A DNA stretch of 64,000 bases from Serratia surfactantfaciens (GTDB lineage: Bacteria; Pseudomonadota; Gammaproteobacteria; Enterobacterales; Enterobacteriaceae), in the NCBI RefSeq assembly GCF_001642805.2, contig NZ_CP016948.1:5022001-5086000 (forward strand), given 5' to 3'. A program made the translations under genes and the position numbers. Below the pieces are notes generated by a model. It did not search any database. It had not been told where the DNA came from and worked only from the letters and a program-made list of their open reading frames with translations. Positions 26,182-34,686 of this stretch are shown here, in pieces; within the stretch, counting starts at the first letter, position 1, and every line of letters starts with the position of its first letter.

Positions 26182-26956
26182 AGTGGTTGTGATTACCGGC
26201 GGCGGCACCGGCGTCGGCGCCGCCTGCGCCCGTCTGCTGGCGGCGCAGGGCGATCGGGTGTTCATCATCGGCCGCCGCCCGGAACCGCTGGCGGCGCTGG
26301 CGCATGAGATCGGCGCGCAGGCGCTGGTGGGCGACGCCGCCAGCGGCGAGAGCTGGAACCACACGCTGCTGCCGGCCATTCTGCGCGACGCCGGGCGCAT
26401 CGACTGCCTGATCGGCAGCGCCGGTGGCATGGGCTTCAAGCGCATTACCGAGATGACCGACGAGCAGTGGCAAGGGGCGATGGACAGCAACCTCAACAGC
26501 GCTTTCGCCAGCGCGCGCGCCTGCTTGCCGGAGCTGATCAAGAGCGGCGGCAACCTGCTGTTTGTCGCCTCGATCGCCTCGCTGGCCGCCGGGCCGGAGG
26601 TCTGCGGTTACGTCACCGCCAAGCACGCGCTGATCGGACTGATGCGCTCCATCGCCCGCGACTATGGCCCGCTGGGCGTGCGCGCCAACGCGGTGTGTCC
26701 CGGCTGGGTGACCACGCCGATGGCGGACGAAGAGATGCAGCTGCTGATGGACGCCCATCAGATTTCGCTGGAGCAGGCTTACCAGATGGTCTGCCGCGAT
26801 GTGCCGCTGCGCCGGCCGGCCAGCGCCGAGGAGATCGCCCGCGTCTGCCGTTTCCTCTGTTCCAGCGAGGCTTCAATCATTACCGGCGCGGCGCTGGTGG
26901 CCGACGGCGGCTCCACCATCGTCGATGTGCCGACATTGGCTTTCACTTCCCTGTAA
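26174..26956 (+). CDS. Short-chain dehydrogenase/reductase of the moa-like operon
   Basis: A 260-residue SDR. The cofactor motif TGGGTGVG (TGxxxGxG) is at about residues 8-15, an SAG motif (GSAGGMGF) replaces the classical NNAG at about 79, and the catalytic Ser/Tyr/Lys occur in FVASIASLAAG and GYVTAKHAL. A typical C-terminal SDR ending (ITGAALVADGGSTI) is present. Likely an NAD(P)-dependent alcohol/carbonyl oxidoreductase; a role on an amine-derived alcohol or aldehyde is suggested by context only. It may correspond to the SDR-type Moa protein of the Klebsiella regulon. Confidence 0.85.
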   Translation: MNRVVVITGGGTGVGAACARLLAAQGDRVFIIGRRPEPLAALAHEIGAQALVGDAASGESWNHTLLPAILRDAGRIDCLIGSAGGMGFKRITEMTDEQWQGAMDSNLNSAFASARACLPELIKSGGNLLFVASIASLAAGPEVCGYVTAKHALIGLMRSIARDYGPLGVRANAVCPGWVTTPMADEEMQLLMDAHQISLEQAYQMVCRDVPLRRPASAEEIARVCRFLCSSEASIITGAALVADGGSTIVDVPTLAFTSL

Positions 26957-26967
26957 GGAGCATTTCC

Positions 26968-27765
26968 ATGAGTTCAGAAGCGGTATTCATTCAGGTTGGC
27001 GCGCTGGCGGAAGGCTTTGCGCCGCACAGCAATACGCTGGAACGCCAGCACGGCCTGGCGGGCACCACGCTGACGCTGCGCTTTCGCGACGGTGCGACAC
27101 AGCGCTGCCGGTTCACCGACGAGCAGACGCTGGAGTGGGGAGAGCGGCGCGGCGTCGCCTATCGCGCCACCAGCATTCGCCCCGGCGTGCTGTTCATCGA
27201 TTTTCTCGACCCCGCACGCGCCAACGCCAGCATTACGCTGGTGTGCGACCGCAATCAGGGCAACTTCACCGCGGTGTACGGCCAACTGCCGGACGAAGCG
27301 CAGGCGCGGCTCGACGCCTTCAGCCGGGTGGAACAGGGGCTGCCGCTGACCGCGGTCGAGGCCGAATTCCGCTTCGGCACGCTGGATGACGCCGACGTGG
27401 CGCCGCCGGGTTTTACCGATGAGCTGATCGGCATGCGCAATATGTACACCTACAGCCCGACCGAACGCTACGAGCATATCTACCTGAACGACAACTTCTA
27501 CGCCTGGCAGTGTCTGGACGGGGTGGAGAAAGGGCTGGCGGACGTCGATCGCTGTCACTACGTGAAGGTGGCGGAGCAGCTTTATCTGTTCGTCTGGCGC
27601 GAGAAGATCATTCCGACGCTGGGCGTGGTGGTGATCGATCTGCAAGGCATGCGCACCGACGGCAAGATCCTCGGCTATCAGGGCAGCGATTTCAGCGCGC
27701 TGAGCAACTTTGCGGTCGGCGCCCACGCGCAGGTGCTGAACACCACGCGCCACCCGCGAGGATAG
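26968..27765 (+). CDS. moaF: MoaF-like protein of the monoamine regulon
   Basis: A 265-residue protein resembling MoaF, a gene of the Klebsiella monoamine (moa) regulon; despite the name it is not a molybdenum-cofactor enzyme. No catalytic motif is evident. The sequence is rich in beta-strand-like segments and has a repeated plan (N-terminal half about 1-130 and C-terminal half about 150-265), consistent with two lipocalin-like domains. AAGGAG lies 8 nt before the ATG. It sits between two SDR genes, so it could bind or isomerise their substrate. Family assignment is from remembered similarity and context. Confidence 0.7.
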   Translation: MSSEAVFIQVGALAEGFAPHSNTLERQHGLAGTTLTLRFRDGATQRCRFTDEQTLEWGERRGVAYRATSIRPGVLFIDFLDPARANASITLVCDRNQGNFTAVYGQLPDEAQARLDAFSRVEQGLPLTAVEAEFRFGTLDDADVAPPGFTDELIGMRNMYTYSPTERYEHIYLNDNFYAWQCLDGVEKGLADVDRCHYVKVAEQLYLFVWREKIIPTLGVVVIDLQGMRTDGKILGYQGSDFSALSNFAVGAHAQVLNTTRHPRG

Positions 27766-27769
27766 GCCG

Positions 27770-28561
27770 ATGAACGCAACCTATGCGGCCGACGCCTTCG
27801 CGGGGCAGGCGGTGCTGGTGACCGGCGGCGCTCAGGGCATTGGGCTGGCGATCGTCAGCGCCTTCGCCCGGTTGGGCGCCGAGGTGACGATCGCGGACGT
27901 GCAGCTGCCGCAGGCACAGGCGGCGGCGCAAGCGCTGCGGGACGAAGGGTTGAGCGTGCAGGCGCTGGCCTGCGATCTGGCCGAGCCGGGGCAGATCGCC
28001 GAGGGGGTGGCGGCGGTGGGCGAGCGGCATCAACGGCTGGATGTGGTGATCCACAACGCCGCTTACTTTCCGCTGACGCCGTTCGCCGCCATCGACGCGG
28101 CCCTGCTGCAACGCACGCTGAGCGTCAATCTGATGGCGCCGTTCTTTCTGGCGCAGGCAGCGCTGCCGTGGATGCGCCGCTCCGGCGGCGGCAGTCTGCT
28201 GGTGACCTCGTCGGTGACCGGCCCGCGGGTGGCCTACCCGGGGCTGGCGCACTACGCCGCTTCCAAGGCCGGGGTGAACGGGTTTATTCGCGCGGCGGCG
28301 CTGGAGCTGGCGGCGGAGAAAATTCGCGTCAACGGCGTGGAGCCGGGGATGATCCGCACGCCGGCGATGGCCAACCTGGGCGACGCGCAGGTGAATCAGG
28401 CGATCGCCGCTGCGGTGCCGCTCGGGCGGCTGGGTGAACCGGAAGACATCGCCGCGGCGATGGTGTTTCTCGCCTCGCCGGCGGCGGCCTATATCACCGG
28501 CCAGACGCTGGTGGTGGACGGCGGCGCGCTGTTGCCGGAAACGAATTCTCCGCTTGCTTGA
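27770..28561 (+). CDS. Short-chain dehydrogenase/reductase
   Basis: A 263-residue classical SDR with TGGAQGIG (about residues 18-25), HNAAYFP at the NNAG position, Ser in SSVTG and the YxxxK motif YAASK, plus the C-terminal GQTLVVDGG. Its ATG lies 4 nt after the moaF stop, last gene of the operon. It probably acts with the other SDR on successive steps of the same pathway. Substrate not identifiable from sequence. Confidence 0.85.
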   Translation: MNATYAADAFAGQAVLVTGGAQGIGLAIVSAFARLGAEVTIADVQLPQAQAAAQALRDEGLSVQALACDLAEPGQIAEGVAAVGERHQRLDVVIHNAAYFPLTPFAAIDAALLQRTLSVNLMAPFFLAQAALPWMRRSGGGSLLVTSSVTGPRVAYPGLAHYAASKAGVNGFIRAAALELAAEKIRVNGVEPGMIRTPAMANLGDAQVNQAIAAAVPLGRLGEPEDIAAAMVFLASPAAAYITGQTLVVDGGALLPETNSPLA

Positions 28562-28618
28562 CGCTGCAGCGTTGTTGGCTGCAGACGCCAATTAATTTGA
28601 GAATTCCGGTGGGTTAAA

Positions 28619-29071
28619 TCACTGCTTGGCAGGATGCGCGGTGACGTTGGCGGGCAGGCTGTCGCCCAGGGTGATCAGCTCGTCCAGCAACGTCATCAAC
28701 TGGTCCATTTTCTGCCGCGAAAAGGCGGCTTCAATCTCGGCGTAGCCCTGTTCCACTTGGTGGCGCGCCACTTCATACAGATCCTGACCCTGTTGGGTCA
28801 GCGACACGTACAGCTTGCGCTGATCGTTGACGGGTTTCAGGCGGAAGATCAGCTTGTCGCGCTCCATGCGCGACAGAATGCCGGTCAGGCTGGGGCGCAG
28901 GATACAGGTTTCCGCCGCCAGCTCGTGGAATTCGATCGAACGGCTGTTGGCCAGCACGCGGATGATGCGCCACTGCTGCTCGGTGAGATTGTGGCTTTTC
29001 AGGATCGGGCGGAAGAACCCCATGGCGGTTTCACGCGCCTGCAGCAGGGCGATGGTTAACGATTCATGCAT
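28619..29071 (-). CDS. hpaR: HpaR, MarR-type repressor of homoprotocatechuate catabolism
   Basis: A 150-residue MarR-family regulator with the HpaR N-terminus (MHESLTIALLQARETAMGFF) and winged HTH region (about 45-100; FHELAAETCILRPSLTGILS, then RMERDKL). HpaR represses the hpaG operon and is relieved by 4-hydroxyphenylacetate-type inducers. The ATG at 29071 has AAGG 8 nt upstream and gives the usual length; a TTG at 29092 is less likely. It lies divergent from hpaG1 across 327 bp, as in E. coli strains carrying the pathway. Confidence 0.9.
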   Translation of the reverse strand: MHESLTIALLQARETAMGFFRPILKSHNLTEQQWRIIRVLANSRSIEFHELAAETCILRPSLTGILSRMERDKLIFRLKPVNDQRKLYVSLTQQGQDLYEVARHQVEQGYAEIEAAFSRQKMDQLMTLLDELITLGDSLPANVTAHPAKQ

Positions 29072-29279
29072 AAGTTTGGCCTTAGCTATCAAGGTGTTCG
29101 TTATTACGGCGCTCGTTATGGGGGCGCCTGCCCCACAAAGCCCGATTTTGTTAATAACTTAATAGTAGCCAAAGTTACCCGTAGGGATAAAGCAAAAATG
29201 CAAGGCGCAGCGAAAAATGGTGTGAAAAAGGGTTAATACGTTGAGTAATCACGCTAATGTTCTTGTTTTGTGAATATTT

Positions 29280-29295
29280 TGTTATCACGATCACA
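29280..29295 (+). promoter_or_regulatory. CRP-binding site of the hpaG promoter
   Basis: TGTTA-TCACGA-TCACA matches the CRP pattern TGTGA-N6-TCACA with one mismatch, flanked by TTT and AAA-type bases. Its centre lies about 58 bp before the inferred start, near where CRP acts on the E. coli hpaG promoter. Confidence 0.55.
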
Positions 29296-29311
29296 AATCA
29301 CTCCAAGCGCG

Positions 29312-29338
29312 TTGCGTAAAAGCTGCACAGCGTATAAA
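29312..29338 (+). promoter_or_regulatory. Putative hpaG promoter
   Basis: TTGCGT (29312-29317) and TATAAA (29333-29338) with a 15-nt spacer; the short spacer fits an activator-assisted promoter. Inferred start near 29345, inside the palindrome that follows. Confidence 0.45.
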
Positions 29339-29343
29339 AGTAA

Positions 29344-29361
29344 TCATTAATATATTAATGA
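29344..29361 (+). promoter_or_regulatory. HpaR operator candidate
   Basis: TCATTAATATATTAATGA is a perfect 18-bp palindrome overlapping the inferred transcription start of hpaG1, typical of MarR-family operators. Together with the CRP site it accounts for the main elements of the 327-bp hpaR–hpaG1 gap; the section 29100-29270 shows no other clear element. Confidence 0.6.
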
Positions 29362-29398
29362 ATACCGGTTGTCATGTTTTGCCATTGGAGGAGTTCGC

Positions 29399-30031
29399 AT
29401 GAAAGGCACCGTATTTTCCGTTGCGCTGAACCACCGCAGCCAACTGGACGCCTGGGATCAGGCGTTTCACCAGCCGCCGTATCAGACCCCACCCAAAACC
29501 CCGGTGTGGTTTATCAAACCGCGCAACACTCACCTCGCCAACGGCGGGGCGATCCCGTTTCCGGCCGGTGAAACCGTGCAGAGCGGCGGCACGCTGGCGG
29601 TGATCATCGGCGACACCGCGCGCAAGGTGCCGGCGGCGCAGGTGAGCCGTTATCTGGCCGGTTACGCGTTGGCCAACGACGTCAGCCTGCCGGAGAGCAG
29701 CTTCTATCGCCCGGCGATCAAGGCCAAATGCCGCGACGGGTTCTGCCCGCTGGGAGAGATCGGCCAGCTGGAGAATGCCGATCGGCTGGAGATCGTCACC
29801 GAGATCAACGGCGTGGAGCAGGATCGCTGGTCCACCTCCGATCTGGTGCGCTCGGTGCCGGAGCTGATCGCCGCCATCAGCGATTTCATCACCCTGCAGC
29901 CGGGCGATGCGGTGCTGATCGGCACCCCGCACCAGCGGGTGGAGATCAAACCGGGGGATGAGGTGACGGTGCGCGCCGCCGGCCTGCCCACTCTGAGCAA
30001 CCGCGTCACCCAGGCAGGAGCCACATCATGA
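29399..30031 (+). CDS. hpaG1: HpaG1, N-terminal half enzyme of the CHM isomerase/OPET decarboxylase
   Basis: A 210-residue fumarylacetoacetate-hydrolase-fold protein matching the first half of E. coli HpaG. In that organism one 429-residue chain carries both halves; here the halves are separate genes with an ATGA overlap. The enzyme isomerises and decarboxylates the ring-cleavage product on the way to 2-oxohept-3-ene-dioate. GGAGGAG lies shortly before the ATG. First structural gene after the CRP/HpaR-controlled promoter. The two chains most likely assemble as a heteromer. Confidence 0.88.
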   Translation: MKGTVFSVALNHRSQLDAWDQAFHQPPYQTPPKTPVWFIKPRNTHLANGGAIPFPAGETVQSGGTLAVIIGDTARKVPAAQVSRYLAGYALANDVSLPESSFYRPAIKAKCRDGFCPLGEIGQLENADRLEIVTEINGVEQDRWSTSDLVRSVPELIAAISDFITLQPGDAVLIGTPHQRVEIKPGDEVTVRAAGLPTLSNRVTQAGATS

Positions 30032-30792
30032 AACATGCCCGTATTCGCCATCATGGCCAGATCGTCAACGTTCAGGTGGACGACCAGCTGCGCGTCACGC
30101 TGCCAAACGGCGAGGTGCTGCAGGAGCGCGAAGTGGAATGGCTGCCGCCGGCGCAGGGCACGGTGTTTGCCCTGGGGCTGAACTATGCCGACCACGCCAG
30201 CGAACTGGAATTCAAAGCGCCGGAAGAGCCGCTGGTGTTCCTCAAGGCACCGAACACCCTGACCGGCCATCGTCAGGTATCGGTGCGTCCGGCCGACGTG
30301 GAGTACATGCATTACGAAGCCGAGCTGGTGGCGGTGATCGGCAAGACCGCGCGTAACGTCAGCCGCGAGCGCGCCATGGAGTATGTGGCGGGCTACACCC
30401 TGTGCAACGACTACGCCATCCGCGACTACCTGGAAAACTACTACCGGCCGAATCTGCGGGTGAAGAGCCGCGATACCCTGACGCCGATCGGGCCGTACAT
30501 CGTCGATCGCGACGACGTCGCCGATCCGCACCGGCTGGCGCTCAGCACCTACGTCAACGGCGAGCTGCGCCAGCGCGGCAGTACCGCCGACATGATTTTC
30601 GACATTCCGTTCCTGATCGCCTACCTGAGCGAATTCATGACGCTGCAGCCGGGTGACATGATCGCCACCGGCACGCCGAAAGGGCTGGCCGACGTGCGGC
30701 CGGGCGACGAAGTGGTGGTGGAGATCGAGGGCATCGGCCGTCTGGTTAACCACATTATCAGTGAAAAAGATTACGAGGAGAGCCTGCGATGA
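30028..30792 (+). CDS. hpaG2: HpaG2, C-terminal half enzyme of the CHM isomerase/OPET decarboxylase
   Basis: A 254-residue FAH-fold protein with the metal-site pattern GLNYADHASE at about residue 50, the acidic ligand in HYEAELVAVIG, and GDMIATGTPKG near the C-terminus. This is the metal-binding catalytic half of HpaG. Overlaps hpaG1 by 4 nt and hpaE by 4 nt, so the three are translationally coupled. Confidence 0.9.
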   Translation: MKHARIRHHGQIVNVQVDDQLRVTLPNGEVLQEREVEWLPPAQGTVFALGLNYADHASELEFKAPEEPLVFLKAPNTLTGHRQVSVRPADVEYMHYEAELVAVIGKTARNVSRERAMEYVAGYTLCNDYAIRDYLENYYRPNLRVKSRDTLTPIGPYIVDRDDVADPHRLALSTYVNGELRQRGSTADMIFDIPFLIAYLSEFMTLQPGDMIATGTPKGLADVRPGDEVVVEIEGIGRLVNHIISEKDYEESLR

Positions 30793-32243
30793 AAACCATC
30801 AACCACTGGATCAACGGCAAGAACGTCGCCAGCAAAGAGTATTTCACCACCACCAACCCGGCGAACGGCGAGGTGCTGGCGGAAGTGGCCTCCGGCGGCC
30901 AGCTGGAGATCGACCAGGCGGTGGCGGCCGCGAAAGAGGCTTTCCCCAAATGGGCCAACACGCCGATGAAAGAGCGCGCGCGCCTGATGCGCCGTCTGGG
31001 TGAACTGATCGACCAGAACGTGCCGCAGATCGCCGAAATGGAAACTGCCGATACCGGCCTGCCGATCCATCAGACCAAAAACGTGCTGATCCCGCGCGCC
31101 TCGCACAACTTCGAGTTCTTCGCCGAGGTGTGCCAGCAGATGAACGGCAAGACCTACCCGGTGGACGACAAGATGCTCAACTACACGCTGGTGCAGCCAG
31201 TGGGGGTCTGCGCGCTGGTGTCGCCGTGGAACGTGCCGTTCATGACCGCCACCTGGAAAACCGCACCTTGCCTGGCGTTGGGTAACACTGCGGTGTTGAA
31301 GATGTCCGAACTGTCGCCGCTGAGCGCCGATCGCCTGGGCGAGCTGGCGCTAGAGGCCGGTATTCCCGCCGGGGTGCTGAACGTGGTGCAGGGTTACGGC
31401 GCCACCGCCGGCGACGCGCTGGTGCGCCATAAAGACGTGCGCGCGGTTTCGTTCACCGGCGGCACCGCCACCGGCCGCCGCATTATCGAAAGTGCCGGGC
31501 TGAAGAAATTCTCCATGGAGCTCGGCGGCAAGTCGCCGGTGCTGATCTTTGAAGACGCCGACATCGAGCGGGCGCTCGACGCCGCGCTGTTCACCATCTT
31601 CTCGATCAACGGCGAACGCTGCACCGCCGGTTCGCGCATCTTCATTCAGGAGAGCATCTACCCGGAATTCGTCAAACGCTTCGCCGAGCGCGCCAACCGT
31701 CTGCGCGTGGGTGATCCGCAAGATCCCAACACCCAGGTGGGGGCGCTGATCAGCCCGCAGCACTGGGAAAAAGTCTCCGGCTATATCCGCCTCGGGGTGG
31801 AAGAAGGGGCGACCCTGCTGGCCGGCGGCCCGGACAAACCGGCTGGTTTGAGCCACGGCAACTTCCTGCGCCCGACGGTGCTGGCGGATGTCGATAACCG
31901 GATGCGCGTGGCGCAGGAGGAGATCTTCGGGCCGGTGGCCTGCCTGCTGCCGTTCAAGTCGGAAGAAGACGGCCTGCGCATGGCCAACGACGTGGAGTAC
32001 GGCCTGGCGTCGTACATCTGGACGCAGGATGTGAGCAAGGTTCTGCGCCTGGCCCGCGGCATCGAAGCCGGCATGGTTTTCGTCAACACCCAAAACGTGC
32101 GCGATCTGCGCCAACCGTTCGGCGGCGTGAAAGCCTCCGGCACCGGCCGCGAAGGCGGCGAATACAGCTTCGAAGTGTTCGCCGAAATGAAGAACGTGTG
32201 CATTTCCATGGGCGACCACCCGATCCCGAAATGGGGCGTCTGA
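30789..32243 (+). CDS. hpaE: 5-carboxymethyl-2-hydroxymuconate-semialdehyde dehydrogenase
   Basis: A 484-residue NAD-dependent aldehyde dehydrogenase that oxidises the semialdehyde from ring cleavage to 5-carboxymethyl-2-hydroxymuconate. Seen: SPWNVPFMTATWK (about 140-152), FTGGTATGRRI, catalytic Glu in MELGGKSPV and catalytic Cys in INGERCTAGSRIF. Length is as expected for HpaE. Its start overlaps the hpaG2 stop. Confidence 0.92.
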   Translation: MKTINHWINGKNVASKEYFTTTNPANGEVLAEVASGGQLEIDQAVAAAKEAFPKWANTPMKERARLMRRLGELIDQNVPQIAEMETADTGLPIHQTKNVLIPRASHNFEFFAEVCQQMNGKTYPVDDKMLNYTLVQPVGVCALVSPWNVPFMTATWKTAPCLALGNTAVLKMSELSPLSADRLGELALEAGIPAGVLNVVQGYGATAGDALVRHKDVRAVSFTGGTATGRRIIESAGLKKFSMELGGKSPVLIFEDADIERALDAALFTIFSINGERCTAGSRIFIQESIYPEFVKRFAERANRLRVGDPQDPNTQVGALISPQHWEKVSGYIRLGVEEGATLLAGGPDKPAGLSHGNFLRPTVLADVDNRMRVAQEEIFGPVACLLPFKSEEDGLRMANDVEYGLASYIWTQDVSKVLRLARGIEAGMVFVNTQNVRDLRQPFGGVKASGTGREGGEYSFEVFAEMKNVCISMGDHPIPKWGV

Positions 32244-32280
32244 GCCTCAGACCACAATAATAACGAGAGAGATGAGAACA

Positions 32281-33354
32281 ATGACGACAAAACTGACCAC
32301 TAATGCTGTCCCTGCTCCCGACGTCGTGCGCTGTGCCTACATGGAAATTCAGGTCACGAACCTTAAAGCCGCACGCGAATTTTACGTCGATATCCTCGGC
32401 TTGGTCGTGACCGCCGAAGATGACAAAACCCTCTACCTGCGTTCGATGGAGGAGTTCATTCACCATAACCTGGTGCTGCGCGAAGGGCCGGTGGCCGCCG
32501 TGGCGGCGTTTGCTTTCCGCGTGCGCACGCCGGAAGACGTCGATCGCGCCGAAGCGTATTTCAAGGCGCTTGGCTGCCGCACCGAGCGGCGGGTGAACGG
32601 GTTCGCCAAAGGCATCGGCGATGCGGTGCGGGTAGAAGATCCGCTCGGTTTCCCGTACGAATTTTTCTACGACGTGCAGCACGTCGAGCGTCTGGCCTGG
32701 CGTTACGATCTGTATACGCCGGGCGCGCTGGTGCGCCTCGATCACTTTAACCAAATCACCCCAGACGTGCCGCGCGCCGTGGAATATATCCAGGGGCTGG
32801 GCTTCCGCGTAACGGAAGACATCCGCGATGAAGACGGCGTGGTTTACGCCGCCTGGATGCGCCGCAAGGCGACGGTGCACGATACCGCGATGACCGGCGG
32901 CGCCGGGCCGCGCATGCACCACATCGCCTTCGCCACCCATGAAAAACACAACATTTTGGCCATCTGCGACAAACTCGGCGCACTGCGCAAATCCGATTTG
33001 ATCGAACGCGGCCCTGGCCGTCACGGCGTCTCCAACGCGTTCTATCTCTACCTGCGCGATCCCGATGGCCACCGCGTGGAAATCTACACGCAGGATTACT
33101 ACACCGGCGATCCGGACAACCCGACCGTGACCTGGGACGTGCATGACAACCAGCGCCGCGACTGGTGGGGCAATCCGGTGGTGCCGAGCTGGTACACCGA
33201 AGGATCGCTGGTGCTGGATCTCGATGGGCAGCCGCAGCCGGTCATCGAACGCAGCGCGCCCAGCGAAATGGCTGTCACCATCGGCGCAGACGGTTTTTCC
33301 TATACCCGCGAGGGCGATACGGAAAAAGGTTTCAAACTTGGCAATACGCTGTAA
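32281..33354 (+). CDS. hpaD: 3,4-dihydroxyphenylacetate 2,3-dioxygenase, vicinal-oxygen-chelate type
   Basis: A 357-residue extradiol dioxygenase that opens the ring of homoprotocatechuate. It is built of two glyoxalase-type (VOC) modules and is not the about 283-residue LigB-type HpaD of E. coli. With the start at 32281 the metal ligands fall at H155, H214 and E267 and the second-shell residues at N157, H200 and Y257. These are the same numbers as in the Brevibacterium fuscum Fe(II) enzyme, so the active site is intact and the start is supported over the in-frame ATG at 32272. The metal (Fe or Mn) cannot be told from these residues. Sits in the normal place between hpaE and hpaF. Confidence 0.92.
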   Translation: MTTKLTTNAVPAPDVVRCAYMEIQVTNLKAAREFYVDILGLVVTAEDDKTLYLRSMEEFIHHNLVLREGPVAAVAAFAFRVRTPEDVDRAEAYFKALGCRTERRVNGFAKGIGDAVRVEDPLGFPYEFFYDVQHVERLAWRYDLYTPGALVRLDHFNQITPDVPRAVEYIQGLGFRVTEDIRDEDGVVYAAWMRRKATVHDTAMTGGAGPRMHHIAFATHEKHNILAICDKLGALRKSDLIERGPGRHGVSNAFYLYLRDPDGHRVEIYTQDYYTGDPDNPTVTWDVHDNQRRDWWGNPVVPSWYTEGSLVLDLDGQPQPVIERSAPSEMAVTIGADGFSYTREGDTEKGFKLGNTL

Positions 33355-33404
33355 ATGCCGTTGCGCGGGCCTGGCCCGCGCATATTCGCCGTCTGGAGAA
33401 CGCT

Positions 33405-33791
33405 ATGCCCCATTTTTACGCTGAATGTACCGACAACATCCGCCGCGAGGCGGATTTGCCGACTCTGTTCGCCAAGGTCAACGAAGCGCTGGCGGCGACC
33501 GGCATCTTCCCGTTGGCCGGCGTGCGCAGCCGCGCCATCTGGCTCGACACCTGGCAGATGGCCGACGGCAAGCAGGATTACGCCTTCGTGCACATGACGC
33601 TGAAGATCGGCCACGGCCGCAGTCTGGAAAGCCGGCAACAGGTGGGTGAGATGCTGTTTGCTCTGATCAAGGAACACTTCGCCGCGCTGATGGCGCAGCG
33701 TTACCTGGCGCTCTCTTTCACTATGGAAGAGCTGGATCCGGTACTGAATTACAAACAGAACAATGTCCACGCGCTGTTCAACAAAGCGTGA
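33405..33791 (+). CDS. hpaF: 5-carboxymethyl-2-hydroxymuconate delta-isomerase
   Basis: A 128-residue tautomerase-superfamily protein (CHMI) converting 5-carboxymethyl-2-hydroxymuconate to its oxo isomer. The MPHFYAECTDNIR start gives the conserved Pro at residue 2 that acts as base after Met removal. The size is normal. CTGGAG lies before the ATG at 33405; longer frames upstream run through hpaD and are not used. Confidence 0.9.
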   Translation: MPHFYAECTDNIRREADLPTLFAKVNEALAATGIFPLAGVRSRAIWLDTWQMADGKQDYAFVHMTLKIGHGRSLESRQQVGEMLFALIKEHFAALMAQRYLALSFTMEELDPVLNYKQNNVHALFNKA

Positions 33792-33805
33792 ATAAGGGGT
33801 CGTAA

Positions 33806-34609
33806 ATGCTGGATAAAGAGCAGGTTAACCGCGCCGTGCAGCGTCTGCATCAGGCGGAAAAGAGCCGTGAGCAGATCCGCGCGCTGTCGCTCGATCATCC
33901 CGAGATCACCATCGAAGACGCTTACGCCATTCAGCGGCAGTGGGTGGAGTTGAAGATCGCCGAAGGGCGCACGCTCAAAGGCCACAAGATCGGCCTGACC
34001 TCGCGCGCCATGCAGGTGAGCTCGCAGATCACCGAACCGGATTACGGCGCGCTGCTGGACGACATGTTCTTCAACGACGGCAGCGACATTCCGATCGATC
34101 GCTTTATCGTGCCGCGGGTGGAGGTGGAGCTGGCGTTCATACTGGCCAAGCCGCTGCGCGGGCCGAACTGTACGCTGTTCGACGTCTACAACGCCACCGA
34201 TTACATCATTCCGGCGCTGGAGATTATCGACGCGCGCAGCCATAACGTCGATCCCGAGACTCAGCGGCCGCGCAAGGTGTTCGACACCATCTCCGACAAC
34301 GCCGCCAACGCCGGGGTGGTGATGGGCGGGCGGCCGATCAAGCCGGATGCGCTGGATCTGCGCTGGATCTCTGCGCTGCTGTACCGCAACGGCGTGATTG
34401 AAGAGTCCGGCGTGGCGGCGGCGGTGCTCAACCACCCGGCCAACGGCGTGGCCTGGCTGGCCAACAAGCTGGCGCCGTATGAGGTGGAGCTGGAAGCAGG
34501 GCAGGTGATCCTCGGTGGCTCCTTCACCCGGCCGGTGCCGGCGCGGCGCGGCGATACCTTCCACGTCGACTACGGCTCGATGGGCTGCATCAGCTGCCGC
34601 TTCGTCTAA
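33806..34609 (+). CDS. hpaH: 2-oxohept-4-ene-1,7-dioate hydratase
   Basis: A 267-residue metal-dependent hydratase of the FAH-like/HpaH family that adds water to the dienol to give 4-hydroxy-2-oxoheptanedioate. Conserved segments include [27 protein letters not shown] and VEVELAFIL (metal ligands in the VExEhAF pattern). Length equals the family norm. 14 nt after hpaF; a 77-nt GC-rich gap follows before hpaI. Confidence 0.92.
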   Translation: MLDKEQVNRAVQRLHQAEKSREQIRALSLDHPEITIEDAYAIQRQWVELKIAEGRTLKGHKIGLTSRAMQVSSQITEPDYGALLDDMFFNDGSDIPIDRFIVPRVEVELAFILAKPLRGPNCTLFDVYNATDYIIPALEIIDARSHNVDPETQRPRKVFDTISDNAANAGVVMGGRPIKPDALDLRWISALLYRNGVIEESGVAAAVLNHPANGVAWLANKLAPYEVELEAGQVILGGSFTRPVPARRGDTFHVDYGSMGCISCRFV

Positions 34610-34686
34610 TAAGCAGGCTCGGCGAACCGGGCCGCACTAAACCGGGCGGGGGCCATGCGCCGCGCCCGCTTGTCAGGGAGAATGCG

